A stretch of 64,000 nt of DNA, from NCBI RefSeq assembly GCF_027580225.2, contig NC_073356.2:5076001-5140000 (forward strand), given 5' to 3'. Source of the stretch: Misgurnus anguillicaudatus (taxonomy: Eukaryota; Chordata; Actinopteri; Cypriniformes; Cobitidae). Of this stretch, positions 46,758 to 58,441 are shown piece by piece. Under the pieces are notes generated by a model. It was not told the DNA's origin, did no database searches, and was given only the letters and a program-made list of their open reading frames with translations. The translations under genes were made by a program, and so were the position numbers. The number at the start of each line of letters is the position of its first letter. Position 1 is the first letter of the stretch.

Positions 46758-47085
46758 GAGTGACTTACCTGTCTCATCCCTTTGCAACAAGCTGGTTGTG
46801 TTAAAGGACCACTACAGCTGAGAAATACTGCTGATGTTGTGAGTTACATATTCCTTCTCTCCATGTTCTGCCTGTATTCAGTGTAACGCTACTAAGATTG
46901 AGTGACTTACCTGTCTCATCCCCTTGCAACGAGCTGGTTGTGTTAAAGGACCACTACAGCTGAGAAGTACTGCTGAAGTTCGTAGCGCTATTAGAATTGA
47001 GTGACTTACCCGCCTCACCTCCCTGCAACGAGTTGGGTGTGAAGAACCACTAGAGTTGAGAGATACTGTTGAAGTGGTGAGTTAT
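46758..47085. repeat. imperfect tandem repeat in the solo LTR
   Basis: GAGTGACTTACCTGTCTCAT units start at 46758, 46900 and 46999, each followed by a GCAACRAGCTGG-like and a CCACTA(C/G)AG block. Spacing is 142 and 99 bases, so units differ by indels. Confidence 0.65.
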
Positions 47086-47427
47086 ACCCATGTGTGTCAC
47101 TGTCTTGAACTCAGTGAAGTATTGTTAAATCAACCAAGTGTATTGCCCCCATCCTGCCCCTACGAGCCTAGTGAAAAGCTACGTGGGCCAAAGTATTGCC
47201 AAACCTCCAGTTATATTTACCCTGGTTTCTGGAACGAGCCCAGCGAAGAGGTGCTAGCACTGGGAGACCTTTGCCTCGCGGTCGATTCCAGCTCGAATCA
47301 AGTGGGAACCACTGGAGTTGTGAGTCTTATTTACTTGTTGTTTCCCTCTCTGTAGTTTGGCGTAGGAGACCTGGAAGCAAAATTTATCTTGTTTATCTTC
47401 TGGTTAAGCTTAAATAGAGTCGCTAAC

Positions 47428-48644
47428 TAGGGGTGCACGATTCAGAAAATTTCACGATCCGATTCGATTCCGATTTTTAGGCTCAAGATTCGATTCAGAA
47501 TCGATTTTCGATTCAAAAACGATTCACAGTATGTAAATGTAGTTTACTTTTTCCTATGTGACTGAATGTAGTAGATATACAATTTTAAAGAAAATAAACA
47601 CAACAAATTAATTGTAGTTTGATATTACTTTATGTCTTTATGCAAAAATAAAAACTGATATGAAGCAATTAGATGACCCCTTTTATCAAACTCTATTAAA
47701 TACAATAATATAGCATATTAATGATAGACAGTGCAGGTCTATAGATTATAAATGTGACTGGTGTTATAATGGTTATTATTTCTATTAGATAGAGCAGAAG
47801 CAGGAAAAGTGCCTCTCTTTCTATTTCTCTCTTGTCGATAAAAAAAAGCTAAATCCACTCATTATTTCAGATTCAAAAGTCTACTTGCTGTCCCAGTGAC
47901 AGGGGACTTTACATTACAGCTTTGCGTTATGTAAATCTTGAGTCAGCTTGAGCTTTGCTCGTTCATTGCAATAGGTTTTAGAAAATATATGGTTTATTAA
48001 TAATAATAGAAAAGAGCTAGCTTTAGCGCGGTAGCGCTCACGGCCACTCTCCGTTCGACTCAGGTTTTACACACAATATTAATCAGACTCGGGACCCGGA
48101 GTAATTAACTATGACTGACCCGGACCCGACTGACCATTTCAAATACAAACCCGGAACCATATGGGCCGCAGGTGCTCCGTAAAGTCCTCTAATGGTAAAA
48201 CTTTGCTCAAGTTCAGAAACATGAAGGATACAATGTGACACGAGCTTGTTCGCGTCGCATCCCAATTCATTGAGAAACAGAGCACGTGAACGCACACCAA
48301 ACTCATTATGTCGCACACAAAATGTCATTATTAAAGAGTGTCGTCATCACGGAAAAACAAAAAAGACCAAATTTGATGCCAGATTTACTAGGGCACTTGT
48401 TAACCTGGGCAGCGCCGCTGCACAGCAATGTGTGGGGAAACACTGTGACAAGAGTGTGCAGGCGTCAGTGTGACTTCGACGCGCCATCTATGGGAATACT
48501 GAGATAAACTCATTTCAGGACGATAGTAACACGACTTTAAAAAATATATATATGAATCGATTTTTGGAATTCTATTAATCGATTCTGAATCGGCAATGCT
48601 TGAATCGCGATTCAAATGTGAATCGATTTTTTTGCACACCCCTA
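47428..48644. mobile_element. hAT transposon, perfect 8-bp duplication
   Basis: The ends TAGGGGTGCACGATTC and TTTTTGCACACCCCTA are inverted, and TCGCTAAC is duplicated at 47420-47427 and 48645-48652. Both ends carry arrays of GATTCGATTC / AATCGATT sub-repeats. The 1217-bp interior has no transposase. Confidence 0.9.
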
Positions 48645-49239
48645 TCGCTAACGCTGCGAGCTACTTACCGTGCTGCCATCACAGGACCAAGTCAGTGGAG
48701 GATAGCTGGAGTGGAGAGACATCCCTACCTTTGCCTCCACCCTCAAGTGAGCCTAGCGGAGGACTGTTGAAACCGGAGGTTAAATCAGTTCCCGCCTCCA
48801 CCTTCGGAAGTAGTCTGTCAGGACCTCCTCTAGCACGAGTTATACTTACCTTTGTTCTCCATCTCTCCCTGTTAACAGCCCTACAAGGAGTCCCAAACAC
48901 GGGGTGATACTTACCTCTACCTCCATTGGAATTGAGCTAGCGAAGGCTCGTCAGAGCTTCAGACGGCACGTGCCGCTCAGTCCTTGGACCAGGATCCCAG
49001 AGCTTTGGAGGCTGCAGAAAGGGAGGGACGGAGTGGCCTGCGTTCAGGAGAACACTTGGAAGGCTTTTTATCTTAATTGACCTTGTTTTAATTAAATAAA
49101 ACCCAAGATCCCTTTGAATTCTTGTCTGTCTCTCCTTCCTTTCTCGAGTTGCGGGGTAGCTCCTCAGGTGGGACATTTGAGAGAAAAGGAGAGAGGTGGG
49201 TTGGCGAATAGCGTCATCCCCCCCTGCCTGTGACAATAA

Positions 49240-49440
49240 CATGCATTTTCTGCCTAGATTGGGCATGCTTTGCATAAATGTAGGAAATTCATGGAAAAAT
49301 CAGTTCCAGACCGAGTCAAATTTGTTCAAGCTAAGAAGCTGTGCTTTGGTTGTCTTAAGTGTCACAGGTCGGGGCGGACCACAGATTGTAGCAAGCCACG
49401 CCCTTTCCTAGTTTCCACCTCGAGGAGGTCCCAAAGCCAC
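49240..49440 (+). pseudogene. BEL/Pao gag zinc-knuckle region
   Basis: It encodes TCIFCLDW, then after a 1-base loss HKCRKFMEKSVPDRVKFVQ and KKLCFGCLKCHRSGRTTDC. The first cluster fits a C-x2-C-x4-H-x4-C knuckle once the lost base is allowed for; the second is altered. Sequence after about 49440 no longer matches gag. Confidence 0.65.
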
Positions 49441-49579
49441 CCCAATGACCAGACACACAAGGAATGAATAATATTAAAATAAACTTTATTAAATATTTAA
49501 AATGATGTGGGGAAGGGGAAAAGGGACAATTAAAACGAGAACTTTGCTCCACGGGTGGGTTAAGACTCCACAAATTTGT

Positions 49580-50560
49580 TTCTAACAGTGAAAGAGTGAT
49601 GGTAACCATCCCAGAAGAAGAACGTGCCACAGTCAAAGACTTTGATTGATATGGCTTTGAGTCTACCTCGCATGGAGAGAGCTCTTGGTGTAGAGTGGTG
49701 TATTACATCTGATTCCTTTAAATTCAGAGTTCAATGAGTGACTTGCCTCAAGATTGAATGGAAACAACTCCTCCATTCACTTACACCGGTATTGACTGCT
49801 TTGGTCCAATATATATCAAAGAAGGGAGAAAGGATCTCAAAAGATATGGTCTTTTACTTACCTGTCTCTGTTCAAGGGCTGTACACATCGAGATGATAGA
49901 TGACATGACGACAGACTAATTTATCAGTGCTTTAAGAGCATTTATTGCAATCAGAGGAAATGTTCGTCAATTGAGATGTGATCAAGGCAGAAATTTTGTT
50001 GGAGCAAGGAGGGAATTTGCAGAACTCATGAAAGGAATGGAACAAGAAAGAGTGAAGGCTCTAGGATGTGAATTTCTCATGAAACCTGCAGCAGCAAGTC
50101 ATATGGGGGGTGTCTGGGAGAGACAAATAAGAACCATACAAAGTGTTCTTACTGCTGTTCTTGACCAATTGACCCAAAGGCTTGACAATACTTCTTTAAG
50201 GACGTTCCTGTATGAAGTTATGGCAATCATTAACAGTAGACCACTCACTACTGAACATTTGAATGACCCATCCTCACTAGAACCTTTAACTCCCAACCAC
50301 ATTCTTACAATGAAGTCTACAATTATTTTACCCCCACCTGGACAATTTACAAGAGAAGATCTCTATCTTCGTAAGAGGTGGCGCAGAGTACAGTATTTAG
50401 CAAATGAATTCTGGACTTGATGGAAGAGAGAATATATTCTGAACTTACAACCAAGACAAAAGTGGCATAAGAACCGAAGGAACCTAAAGGTCAATGACAC
50501 ACGAGAGGAGTTTTTGAAAAATCATACGGAGGAGTATCCTTTCAAATCGCCCTCATAAAA
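49580..50560 (+). pseudogene. BEL/Pao pol tail: end of RT/RNase H and integrase
   Basis: After scattered frames reading MERALGVEWCITSDSFKF, the integrase core follows: GIDCFGPI (first Asp), VRQLRCDQGRNFVGARREF (second Asp) and SHMGGVWERQIRTIQSVLTA (Glu), open from 49971 to 50420. Beyond one TGA at 50418 the frame continues through KNRRNLKVNDTREEFLKNH. The DDE residues are kept but stops at about 49915 and 50418 break it. Confidence 0.8.
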
Positions 50561-51040
50561 CTTTGACCTCACCAAGCTGTCTGCGTAGCACCAAATAAAG
50601 TTCATCCTGCACACAGTGTGTAGACACTATAGACAAAGGACCGGTGAACCATTGGAAACATAACAAAATCTGAATAGTTATCAACACACATGTGACTAAA
50701 CAACATTTAATTCATCAGTCCAATTTATAACACTTTTTGAAGGTGAGATTCCAAATGAAATGTTTGTTTCAAAACAAGAAATCAGTTTTTGAAATTTTGG
50801 TCAAAACGTGTTTATTATTATGTTATCATGTTTTTATTTAAGTGATGAAGGCTTAAATCAAAGCAAACCAACTGCAGTTTAATTGATATCAATTGGAATG
50901 CACAATCAAAAAAAACAAGATTTTTGAAAAATAAAAAAAACTGAACCAATCTCTTCAAAGCACTAAAATGAAGGCTCTGTCCTGATGGTTTTTGGTATAA
51001 TTCACTAGATGCCTTCACTTCCTTTCATTCAGCATGTTTG
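50561..51040. other. intergenic stretch, no gene seen
   Basis: AT-rich sequence after the BEL/Pao pol remnant. It may include remnants of its 3' LTR, but no boundary is recognisable. Confidence 0.3.
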
Positions 51041-51333
51041 TGTCATGACACGGTAGGAGAGACAGGACGCAAACGCAAAGTTCAAAAATAAATAACATTT
51101 AATGATAAAACACGAGGGATAACATGGTGAATACAGTGAACACAGGAACATCCAACACAGGGAACAGACGAGGTAGCAATGACAATGATCCGGCAAAGAG
51201 TGTGACACAAACACTGGTATAAATACACAAAGACTAATGACACACAGGTGGAATGAATGATGTGATAATTAACAAGTGTCCAGGTGATCACAATATAGAA
51301 CAGACACAAAACATGACACGGATCACCGTGACA
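51041..51333 (-). repeat. solo LTR (293 bp), minus orientation
   Basis: TGTCATGACACGG...ATCACCGTGACA is flanked by GTTTG at 51036-51040 and 51334-51338, a perfect 5-bp duplication. Its general build (an AATAAATAACATTTAATG block near the left side) is like the reverse-oriented LTR at 54871, but the sequences differ. Confidence 0.8.
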
Positions 51334-51338
51334 GTTTG

Positions 51339-52329
51339 ATTGTGCATCACATTGTTAAACCTCCCCTCTGAAAAGTGTTTATTTATATATCTACGTTCAA
51401 GTTTTTAATCTTAAACCTCTTGAGGTAATTCATGTCTGCGTTGATGTTCATATCCTATTAAATAACAGCATAAAATATTTTCATTCTTAGACACAGTACC
51501 ACTTTTTATATGCAAAAAAGCGTTTTATAAATGAGAGTGCCATTTTCTTTTTATTCTGCTATCTCTTAATTAAACAATTGCTTTTATGGCCTTAAAACTT
51601 AAACGTTTTCACAACATCTCGGGAGGTTTGTGCATCTTTGGGCAAAAATCTCATGATTTACATCCAGAACATGATGCATGATGGGATACGCTTAGCCTTG
51701 AATACCGATCTAAAGCAGTATTCGAGATAGTGTGGGTTTATTGTGGGTTAAGGGCACTGCACTTCTGGTTGCCAGTTTTAAGACATGGGACAATCTTGCG
51801 CACTTACTTCCTGTTGTGTGCACGCACGCCAAGACCATAAGTGTGGGTATTTAGACGCAGCCAAAGTGGAGTAGATTTGAGGAAGCATCAGCATTATAGG
51901 TCAAGGCTGTAGCTAAAATGCGGAACAGTTTTAGTCATTAGGGCGTTCCTAGTGGAATGTTTTAAGTAATATGCATGTATAACATGGGCGTCGGAACCAT
52001 TATATGTGGGTGGAACAAGACCCACCCACTTTTTAAGACCAATGATATTGCCCACTCACCTTTTCTCTAATTTAGCGCATATGTCTGTTTACTTGTCAGA
52101 GTGCCATCAGTGCCAAGTTGGGATTTTCTCTTTCATTCTGGACGGCAAGGGCAGTGACTGTAACATGAAGTGTATTTTACAGTATTAAAGACCAATTTTA
52201 TCAGGCCAGAAAACACTTATTGACATGGGAATATCTGATCTGTCTTAATTGCAGACGCGAATCCATGTATTCAAATTCTATTTATTTCCACATATGAATG
52301 AAACCTGAAACCGGATGCAGTTTTTTTCC
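51339..52329. other. intergenic stretch, no gene seen
   Basis: No supported gene. Around 51990-52070 a GTGGGTGGAACAAGACCCAC block may be part of a hAT-type repeat. Confidence 0.3.
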
Positions 52330-52722
52330 TGCTTACAAGTCTATGGGTCTTATTCAATCTGTGCCACATGAGGGGACTACCCAAGTATTGTCGGTGACCA
52401 TGTTCATTCCTGTATGACCACATCTTACATATCTTCTGATGTCTACTCAGTAGGATGATGCACCATGTCACAAAGCTCAAATCATCTCAAACTGTTTTTT
52501 TTAACATAACAAGTTAAAGTTCAGCAAGTCCAGTGATCTCCACAGTCACCAGAACTTAATCCAGCGAAGGACCTTTGGGATGTGGTGGAACGGGAGATTT
52601 GCATCATGGATGTACAGTCGACAAACTGCAGCAATTGCATGATACTATGTTAATATGGACCAAAATCTTTTAGTAATGTTTCCAACACCATGTTGAATCT
52701 ATGCCACAAAGGATTAAAGCGA
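52330..52722 (+). pseudogene. Tc1-like transposase C-terminal fossil
   Basis: Broken frames encode DDAPCHKAQIIS (around 52455-52490, region of the second catalytic Asp), then SPELNPAKDLWDVVEREICI (52545-52605, replacing the usual PDLNPIE motif, so the catalytic Glu is Lys), then a stretch around NTMLNLCHKGLK. Multiple stops and no 5' half. It is a different, older lineage from the Tc1 at 38611. Confidence 0.65.
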
Positions 52723-52760
52723 TACCCCACCGTTTTGTCTTATTAAACTATGTTGTTACC

Positions 52761-54403
52761 TTAAAGCCCCACTGTGTAGGATCTACTCCCATCTAACGGT
52801 AAAAATCTATATGACAACCAACTGATTATTACGCTCTAGCCCCCACCATTCGGAACGTGTTTTAACTAGTACGGTGGCCCTGTCATGTCAAGGTTAACAT
52901 GGCTTCCAGTAGCTAAAGCTAAAGCAATGAAAAAAATGAACAATTTGCAATCGTGTGATCCGTCAAAGCACACCGATTTATGTTAAACATGTAAAAAGTC
53001 TGATTGTCATGATATGTCCGCTTAAAATCACATACAAAAAACAACCATAAACGTAGCTTAGACACTCCTTTTTCATCCACGCGAGGAAAAATATCACAGG
53101 GGCTGTTACACTTGGTATTTAGATGTGTTTTCGTTGATCAGATCACAAGTGGACGAGAGAGACACATTACGTTTACACTTGGTGTTTAAATCCGTCTCTT
53201 TTTGTCCATTTTCGACCGCTTCTTTCCAGATTACTGAGGAGATGGTCTGTGGACGAGTCCCTCTCCTGTCATTTAATCATGAGCTGGATTAATGAAGGGT
53301 TTAAATGGACGCGAAACTAATATGTCAGAGTCCAATGCTTATGTTTTAAATAAACGTTACATGTCCGTGTATATGCTTTCTCTGATATTGGTGAAATAAG
53401 ATTGCACAACTTTCACACGCTTGTAAAATGAAACGAACAACGCGCAGATCAGCGGCGTTTTATCAATGAAAGGCTAAAAATAGCGCTGTCACCGTGTGTT
53501 TGTGCTAGAGGTCAGAAAATATGAAAAACATTTATCTCAGTACCTCAGATTACATAATTGGGCGGAGAGACGGCGTGTTCGAGCACACAAAAGCACATGC
53601 GTGTTTACACTGCATAACCATGCTATAGTTAGCCAAGGAACTATAAAACTTCAAGTTTACAACATAGACTGTATAGATGTAAACGAATATGCTGAATTAC
53701 CTGTGGTGAAGATATAAAGTAACTTAGCAGCTTCAGTGTCCATTGAGCCCCATCTTGGAAAACTAACTCCAATATTGACTTTGGTCTTGATGTTTTTCCT
53801 GTCGCGTTGTTGTTTAAAATCCCCGTTTCGCTTCCTTGGCGACTTGTTTTAATGTCCCCGAGAATATGTCTTCAACAGGCTTTCAAATCAAAGCATTAGA
53901 TCGCAGGTAACACGGCGTGCGGCCGAAGGATTCAGTCTACGCAGGTCGCAGGCTGCATACGTCATCAAGCCTGGTTTATTTAAATTAACTGAGCATTACA
54001 TTCGCAAGTCATAAGCATATTACATCACTTTACAATTAACTAAGAATAATTGTCAGCTTTATAATTGTTAATATTCTGAAATAAGTCTGTCTTGATGACG
54101 TATACCGCCTACACATGCAACCTCCGTGCAACTAGCGTGAGTGTTGTCTGAAAGCGCGAAAGGCGGAGCTTGAATTTCAGGAATGTCTCTCGTCGGCGAA
54201 TGTATTTCAAAGATGGAGGCACAACATGGATTCAGCCAGAGAGCGATACGGCGGTATATATTTTAAATAGCAGATTCTACACTTACGAGAATACTTTGAT
54301 TAGTGGGGTGGAAGTAATTACACATGAATGAGCACATACTTTTGAAAGAAAACATGGGTTTTTGCTAAGAATTAACTAAAAGAAGTACACAGTGGAGCTT
54401 TAA
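52761..54403. mobile_element. TTAA-flanked DNA element
   Basis: It starts TTAAAGCCCCACTGTGTA and ends TACACAGTGGAGCTTTAA, inverted ends with TTAA borders. The 1.64-kb interior has no recognised transposase; the frame at 53496-53717 looks incidental. Confidence 0.6.
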
Positions 54404-54870
54404 TCTAGAAGAGTCGATACATACCTCTATCATCTTAGTGCGTGCACTTAAGCACTCTGGCACGGGGCGACACTTTGGTAGCACTTAGCTTAGCCCAGTT
54501 CATTCAATGGTACCAAACAGAGATGAAGTTAGAAATTCAATTCAATTCAATTTTATTTATATAGCGCTTTTCACAATAGTTATTTGTTTCAAAGCAGCTT
54601 TACATTAATAGAAACAGTGAAAAGCGACAGATAGCACAACATAATACACGATAGCATAAGCAGTTAAATTTGCTGCGGCTATGACTCAACATTATAAGCG
54701 AGCGTATTACTAATGTAACGTCTAGAAGAGGAAGCTAAGTTAAGCCCAAGAAGGCTGCCTCCCAGGGTTAAAAAAACCCCTAGGAGAAAAAAAACCCGGG
54801 CTTTTAGCCGAGGAAATAAAAAAAGTCCTAGGAGGGAAAAACCCTTGGGAGAGATATATATATATATATG

Positions 54871-55174
54871 TGTCACATTCATGTGTGTGGTAAGAAGAAG
54901 ACAAGTAGTTTCCAAATAACATAAACTTTACTTTCAAAAACAGGATGAATTCACAACACAGCATGAACACACTTTGTTAACTAACACGACTGAGACCGGA
55001 CAAGGAAGACTGAAACAAGCACAACTTAAATAGGGCTCTAAACCAGATAATTAATGATAAACAGGTGTTGACAATTAGACAGATGAACAGAGGATGATGA
55101 CTAACTAACAGAGGATAACTAATCTAGGAAGGTGAAACTCAAAACATGCAATGGACACAGATAGGAACGTGACA
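54871..55174 (-). repeat. 3' LTR (element orientation), 304 bp
   Basis: Begins TGTCACATTCATG on the + strand and ends AACGTGACA; nearly identical to the copy at 56596-56899. Confidence 0.9.
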
Positions 55175-56201
55175 GTTCGCCCCCCTCCGGCAAAGCGCGA
55201 CCTCGCGCTGTGGAAGACAGAATGGATGCTGGACTGGGACACAGGAGGAATGGGCAAAATACTGAAACACAAATAAACAGGCAGATAAACATTAAAGTCC
55301 ATGGTGGTAAGGGAGATGCAGTGAGCCATGGAGGAATGGACGGAGGGAGGAGCCATGGAACGGGCAGTGAAGGACGACGGCAGGATGGCCTCCATGCTAC
55401 GACCGACGGAAACCAGTTGGAGGAGAACAAGTGAGCAGATGGAGAGACGATGAGGACAAGCAACATCTCTGGCTTAGGAGACCCAGGCGAAGTCGAGGTG
55501 ATGAGCGTTGAAGGTGGAGCCAGAGTGCCCAAGGACTGAGGGGGAGCTGGAGAGACCAAGGACAGAGGTGATCTCGGAGGGAAGGAGGAACCCGCTGTAA
55601 CCAGAGGGGTGGAGAGGCAGAGCGTAGCGGCCGACTTGCAAGTCCGAGGTGGAAGTAGAGTGACGAGTGACCAAAGGGGAGCCGGTAGGACGAGGGAACC
55701 CGGTGACGCCACAAGGCTGCGGGTCTCGGGTGAGACCGAAAGAGGGAGGAGCTGAGGCTGAGTCGATAGGTCGACAGGACAGGATGGAGTGCAGGGAACA
55801 GAGGATGACGGTGTGAATGCAGGATCCTCGCATCCAGATGCTGCTGTAGGTTGCATGGCCGGCGATACAGCGTCACTGGGCACCGGGCTGCAGACATCTA
55901 ACAAAGACATGAACTGAGACTTGACTAAACTAGGTGATGGCAAGAAGACAGATACAGATGGGTGGGAATGGGTGGGAAGCAGGACCTCACTGCTCCAGTC
56001 GATAAGCCAGTCCTCGGTTTCAATATCCACCAAAACCCCTTCGGCCACTGAAGTCACGGGCTCACATCCCTGGTCAGATTGGTGAGTGGGCTCTTCGTCC
56101 TGTACGATAGTAGCCTCAGTCCTCTTCTCATTGGGATCTGGCTTACTCATCGTGGCGGGTAGTCCGTCTGCGGGGGGCTGACATGATATCTTCGCGGCCA
56201 T
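55119..56201 (-). CDS. proline/serine-rich ORF of the minus-strand pol-less LTR element
   Basis: A 360-codon frame starts at 56201 and runs through the internal region into the 3' LTR. The first ~90 residues are acidic and mixed; the rest is Pro/Ser/Leu-rich with a hydrophobic stretch (FICLFICVSVFCPFLL) near the C-terminus, a region that also overlaps the 3' LTR edge. No enzyme motif. By position it follows the gag-like frame at 56253-56573 and might be its continuation after a stop or frameshift. Confidence 0.4.
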   Translation of the reverse strand: MAAKISCQPPADGLPATMSKPDPNEKRTEATIVQDEEPTHQSDQGCEPVTSVAEGVLVDIETEDWLIDWSSEVLLPTHSHPSVSVFLPSPSLVKSQFMSLLDVCSPVPSDAVSPAMQPTAASGCEDPAFTPSSSVPCTPSCPVDLSTQPQLLPLSVSPETRSLVASPGSLVLPAPLWSLVTLLPPRTCKSAATLCLSTPLVTAGSSFPPRSPLSLVSPAPPQSLGTLAPPSTLITSTSPGSPKPEMLLVLIVSPSAHLFSSNWFPSVVAWRPSCRRPSLPVPWLLPPSIPPWLTASPLPPWTLMFICLFICVSVFCPFLLCPSPASILSSTARGRALPEGGELSRSYLCPLHVLSFTFLD

Positions 56202-56252
56202 GGGTGGTGAATCGGGTTCTGAGGTAGGCTGTCTCGCTGGTGCTGAGTTGGA

Positions 56253-56573
56253 TTAGACGATTGGGTCATATTCTTCTACGGGGGAGACGATGAAAGATGA
56301 TTGTGTAATACACAAAGCAATATTAATGTAACTTGACAATGACCATATTGGATTTGCTTGTGGTATTACAAACCGCAACTCTTCGTCCAGTCCAACCCAG
56401 AACCTCTCCATAAGGGTAAGATCACTGCAAGTGGTGTGGTGGCAGATGTATAGAAACTCCTCCACATATTCTTCTAGACTCTTGCCGTTCTGGAAGAGAA
56501 AGACGATTCTTTCTGAGGAATGTCTTGCTTTACATCCAGGGTGAATGTTGATGGCAGCAATATCCATCTTCAT
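56253..56573 (-). CDS. gag-like ORF of the pol-less LTR element
   Basis: The 106-codon frame encodes FLFQNGKSLEEYVEEFLYIC followed by LMERFWVGLDEELRFVIPQA, the pattern seen in gag proteins of fish Gypsy-like LTR elements. It lies just inside the 5' LTR (minus strand) and stops 50 bases before the Pro/Ser-rich frame. It is short compared with full gag and lacks a zinc knuckle. Confidence 0.55.
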   Translation of the reverse strand: MKMDIAAINIHPGCKARHSSERIVFLFQNGKSLEEYVEEFLYICHHTTCSDLTLMERFWVGLDEELRFVIPQANPIWSLSSYINIALCITQSSFIVSPVEEYDPIV

Positions 56574-56595
56574 TCCAGTTTTTGGTCCGGTCTTC

Positions 56596-56899
56596 TGTCA
56601 CATTCGTGTGTGTGGTAAGAAGAAGACAAGTAGTTTCCAAATAACACAAACTTTACTTTCAAAAGCAGGATGAATTCACAACACAGCATGAACACACTTT
56701 GTTAACTAACACGACTGAGACCGGACAAGGAAGACTGAAACAAGCACAACTTAAATAGGGCTCTAAACCAGATAATTAATGATAAACAGGTGTTGACAAT
56801 TAGACAGATGAACAGAGGATAATGACTAACTAACAGAGGATAACTAATCTAGGAAGGTGAAACTCAAAACATGCAATGGACACAGATAGGAACGTGACA
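56596..56899 (-). repeat. 5' LTR (element orientation), 304 bp
   Basis: Matches 54871-55174 with few differences (for example CATTCGTG against CATTCATG). Confidence 0.9.
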
Positions 56900-56925
56900 A
56901 TATGTATATATATATATATATATAT

Positions 56926-58441
56926 TAGGGCCGGGACTCGATTAAAAAAATTAATCTAATTAATTAGAGGCTTTGTAATTAATTAATCTAAATTAATCGC
57001 ATTTTAATCGCATATAAATATTTGACCTGAGAACATTAAGAAGTAATTTTTACATGGATTTTAGTATACACTCTTAGAAAGGATGTGTTAATTTTATACA
57101 CATCATTGTGCTGTAAGCTTTTAACACATTATGTGTAATTTTAACACATTATGAGTCATTTTGTCTTGATTTTGTGTTCAAGTATAACACATGTTGTGTT
57201 AAAAGTAACACAAAATGTGTTGTTTCAATAATAACACAGAGATGGGTGGATTCCAGGACGACGCAGTTAGTGTGTTGTCCCAGAATCAACACTAATGTGT
57301 TGTTTTTAACACATTCGTTCTTAGAGTGTACCATGAATAATGACTGAATACATAAGCTTAAGCAACAAAATATTGTTTATTGAGCCCTATTCGGACAGGA
57401 TTAGTTTTACAGGGGTAGTCGGTTATATTAATGGTCAATTCGGACGGGATTAGAAATCTCTGTAAAACATTCAGAAGTGGGAGGGGTAACTCGTTGGCGC
57501 AGCGCGTCACCTCTCTCTTCTTCACGTGCACATTACCTTGCTTCCAGATATCAGATGTGCAAACAACATGACACAGACAAGGAAAACGCGAAACACTGTG
57601 TTTAATTTCGGTTTGGGGAGAACGTCAGTTTCATAAACAGTTCCATGCCTCTGAGAAGTAAATTTGACTTTTTTTAAAGTTTGTGTCGTGTTTTATTCAG
57701 AAACTGACTTGTAACTGACTTGTTTCTCCGTCTAGAACGCAAGTAAATGCTTCTTTAAGCGCTTTTATATTTAAAAGAAACCCGCAAATTAAAAGGAAAT
57801 GACGCGATTTACGTGTATATTTACAGCTGGTCTATTCGCACTGGATTTGTATTACCTGAGGTAATTTCTCCGGACCTTTTTACAGAAGGCAAAAGACGCC
57901 GTAATCTTTACTGACATTGTCCGTAATGATTACTGACATGGAGCATTCGGACTGGACTAAAATCACCGAGAAGCTCTGATAAAAACTTGCTTTACCCCAC
58001 ATCCCTATGTAAAACTAATCCCGTCCGAATAAGTCGTTGTGCCCGGAGTCGGGCTAATGTCTAACTTACGCTAACTTAGCTGCTGTATGTTTTGCATTGA
58101 GATGCTCGATCATGTGCTGCGGTGATATGCGAATTCCTTGTTGCATAGCTTACACACAACCATGCTTTTATCGACGCTTACATCCGTTCGTTTTTTATAA
58201 AAAAAAAATTCCCATCCACGGGGCCAACCAAAGCGATCTCATCAGCCTCTTGGTTCATGTTCACTGTGGTTTGTTGTGAAGTCATGAACGCTAGTTGGTG
58301 CTCCAGTATAATCGGTCCGCCGAAACTCATGAGAAATGTTCCGCGGTGCAAAAATAAGTGCTATTAAAATGCGTTAAAAATGTTTAACGCGTTATTTTTG
58401 TGTAATTAATTAATCTTAATTAACGCGTTAAAGTCCCGGCC

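Larger units (their letters stand above)
45973..49235. repeat. long solo LTR (~2.04 kb) split by a hAT element
   Basis: TGTCACGGGG...CTGTGACA borders are flanked by ATAA at 45969-45972 and 49236-49239. Removing it rejoins BEL gag in frame (SERSVI-TCIFC). Near its right end are AATAAA-like signals (about 49095) and a T/C-rich tail, fitting a + oriented LTR. It contains imperfect internal repeats at 46758-47085 and a hAT at 47428-48644. No coding region is recognised. Confidence 0.65.
40290..50560 (+). mobile_element. degenerate BEL/Pao LTR retrotransposon carrying two nested insertions
   Basis: Gag pieces at 40318-40751, 45796-45968 and 49240-49440, and a pol tail at about 49580-50560, lie in order on the + strand. 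They are interrupted by a DIRS element (40752-45795) and a solo LTR (45973-49235). Most of pol (protease and RT) is missing between the zinc-knuckle region and the end of RT. LTRs of this element were not recognised. Confidence 0.75.
54871..56899 (-). mobile_element. pol-less LTR retrotransposon, minus strand, with gag remnant
   Basis: Two 304-bp LTRs (54871-55174 and 56596-56899) are flanked by ATATG at 54866-54870 and 56900-56904. Read on the minus strand a GGAGGGGGGCGAAC purine tract precedes the 3' LTR, and the internal region begins GAAGACCGGACC after the 5' LTR. Inside are a short gag-like frame and a long Pro/Ser-rich frame. No protease, RT or integrase is present. It sits in a TA microsatellite within the LINE 3' UTR. 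Confidence 0.9.
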
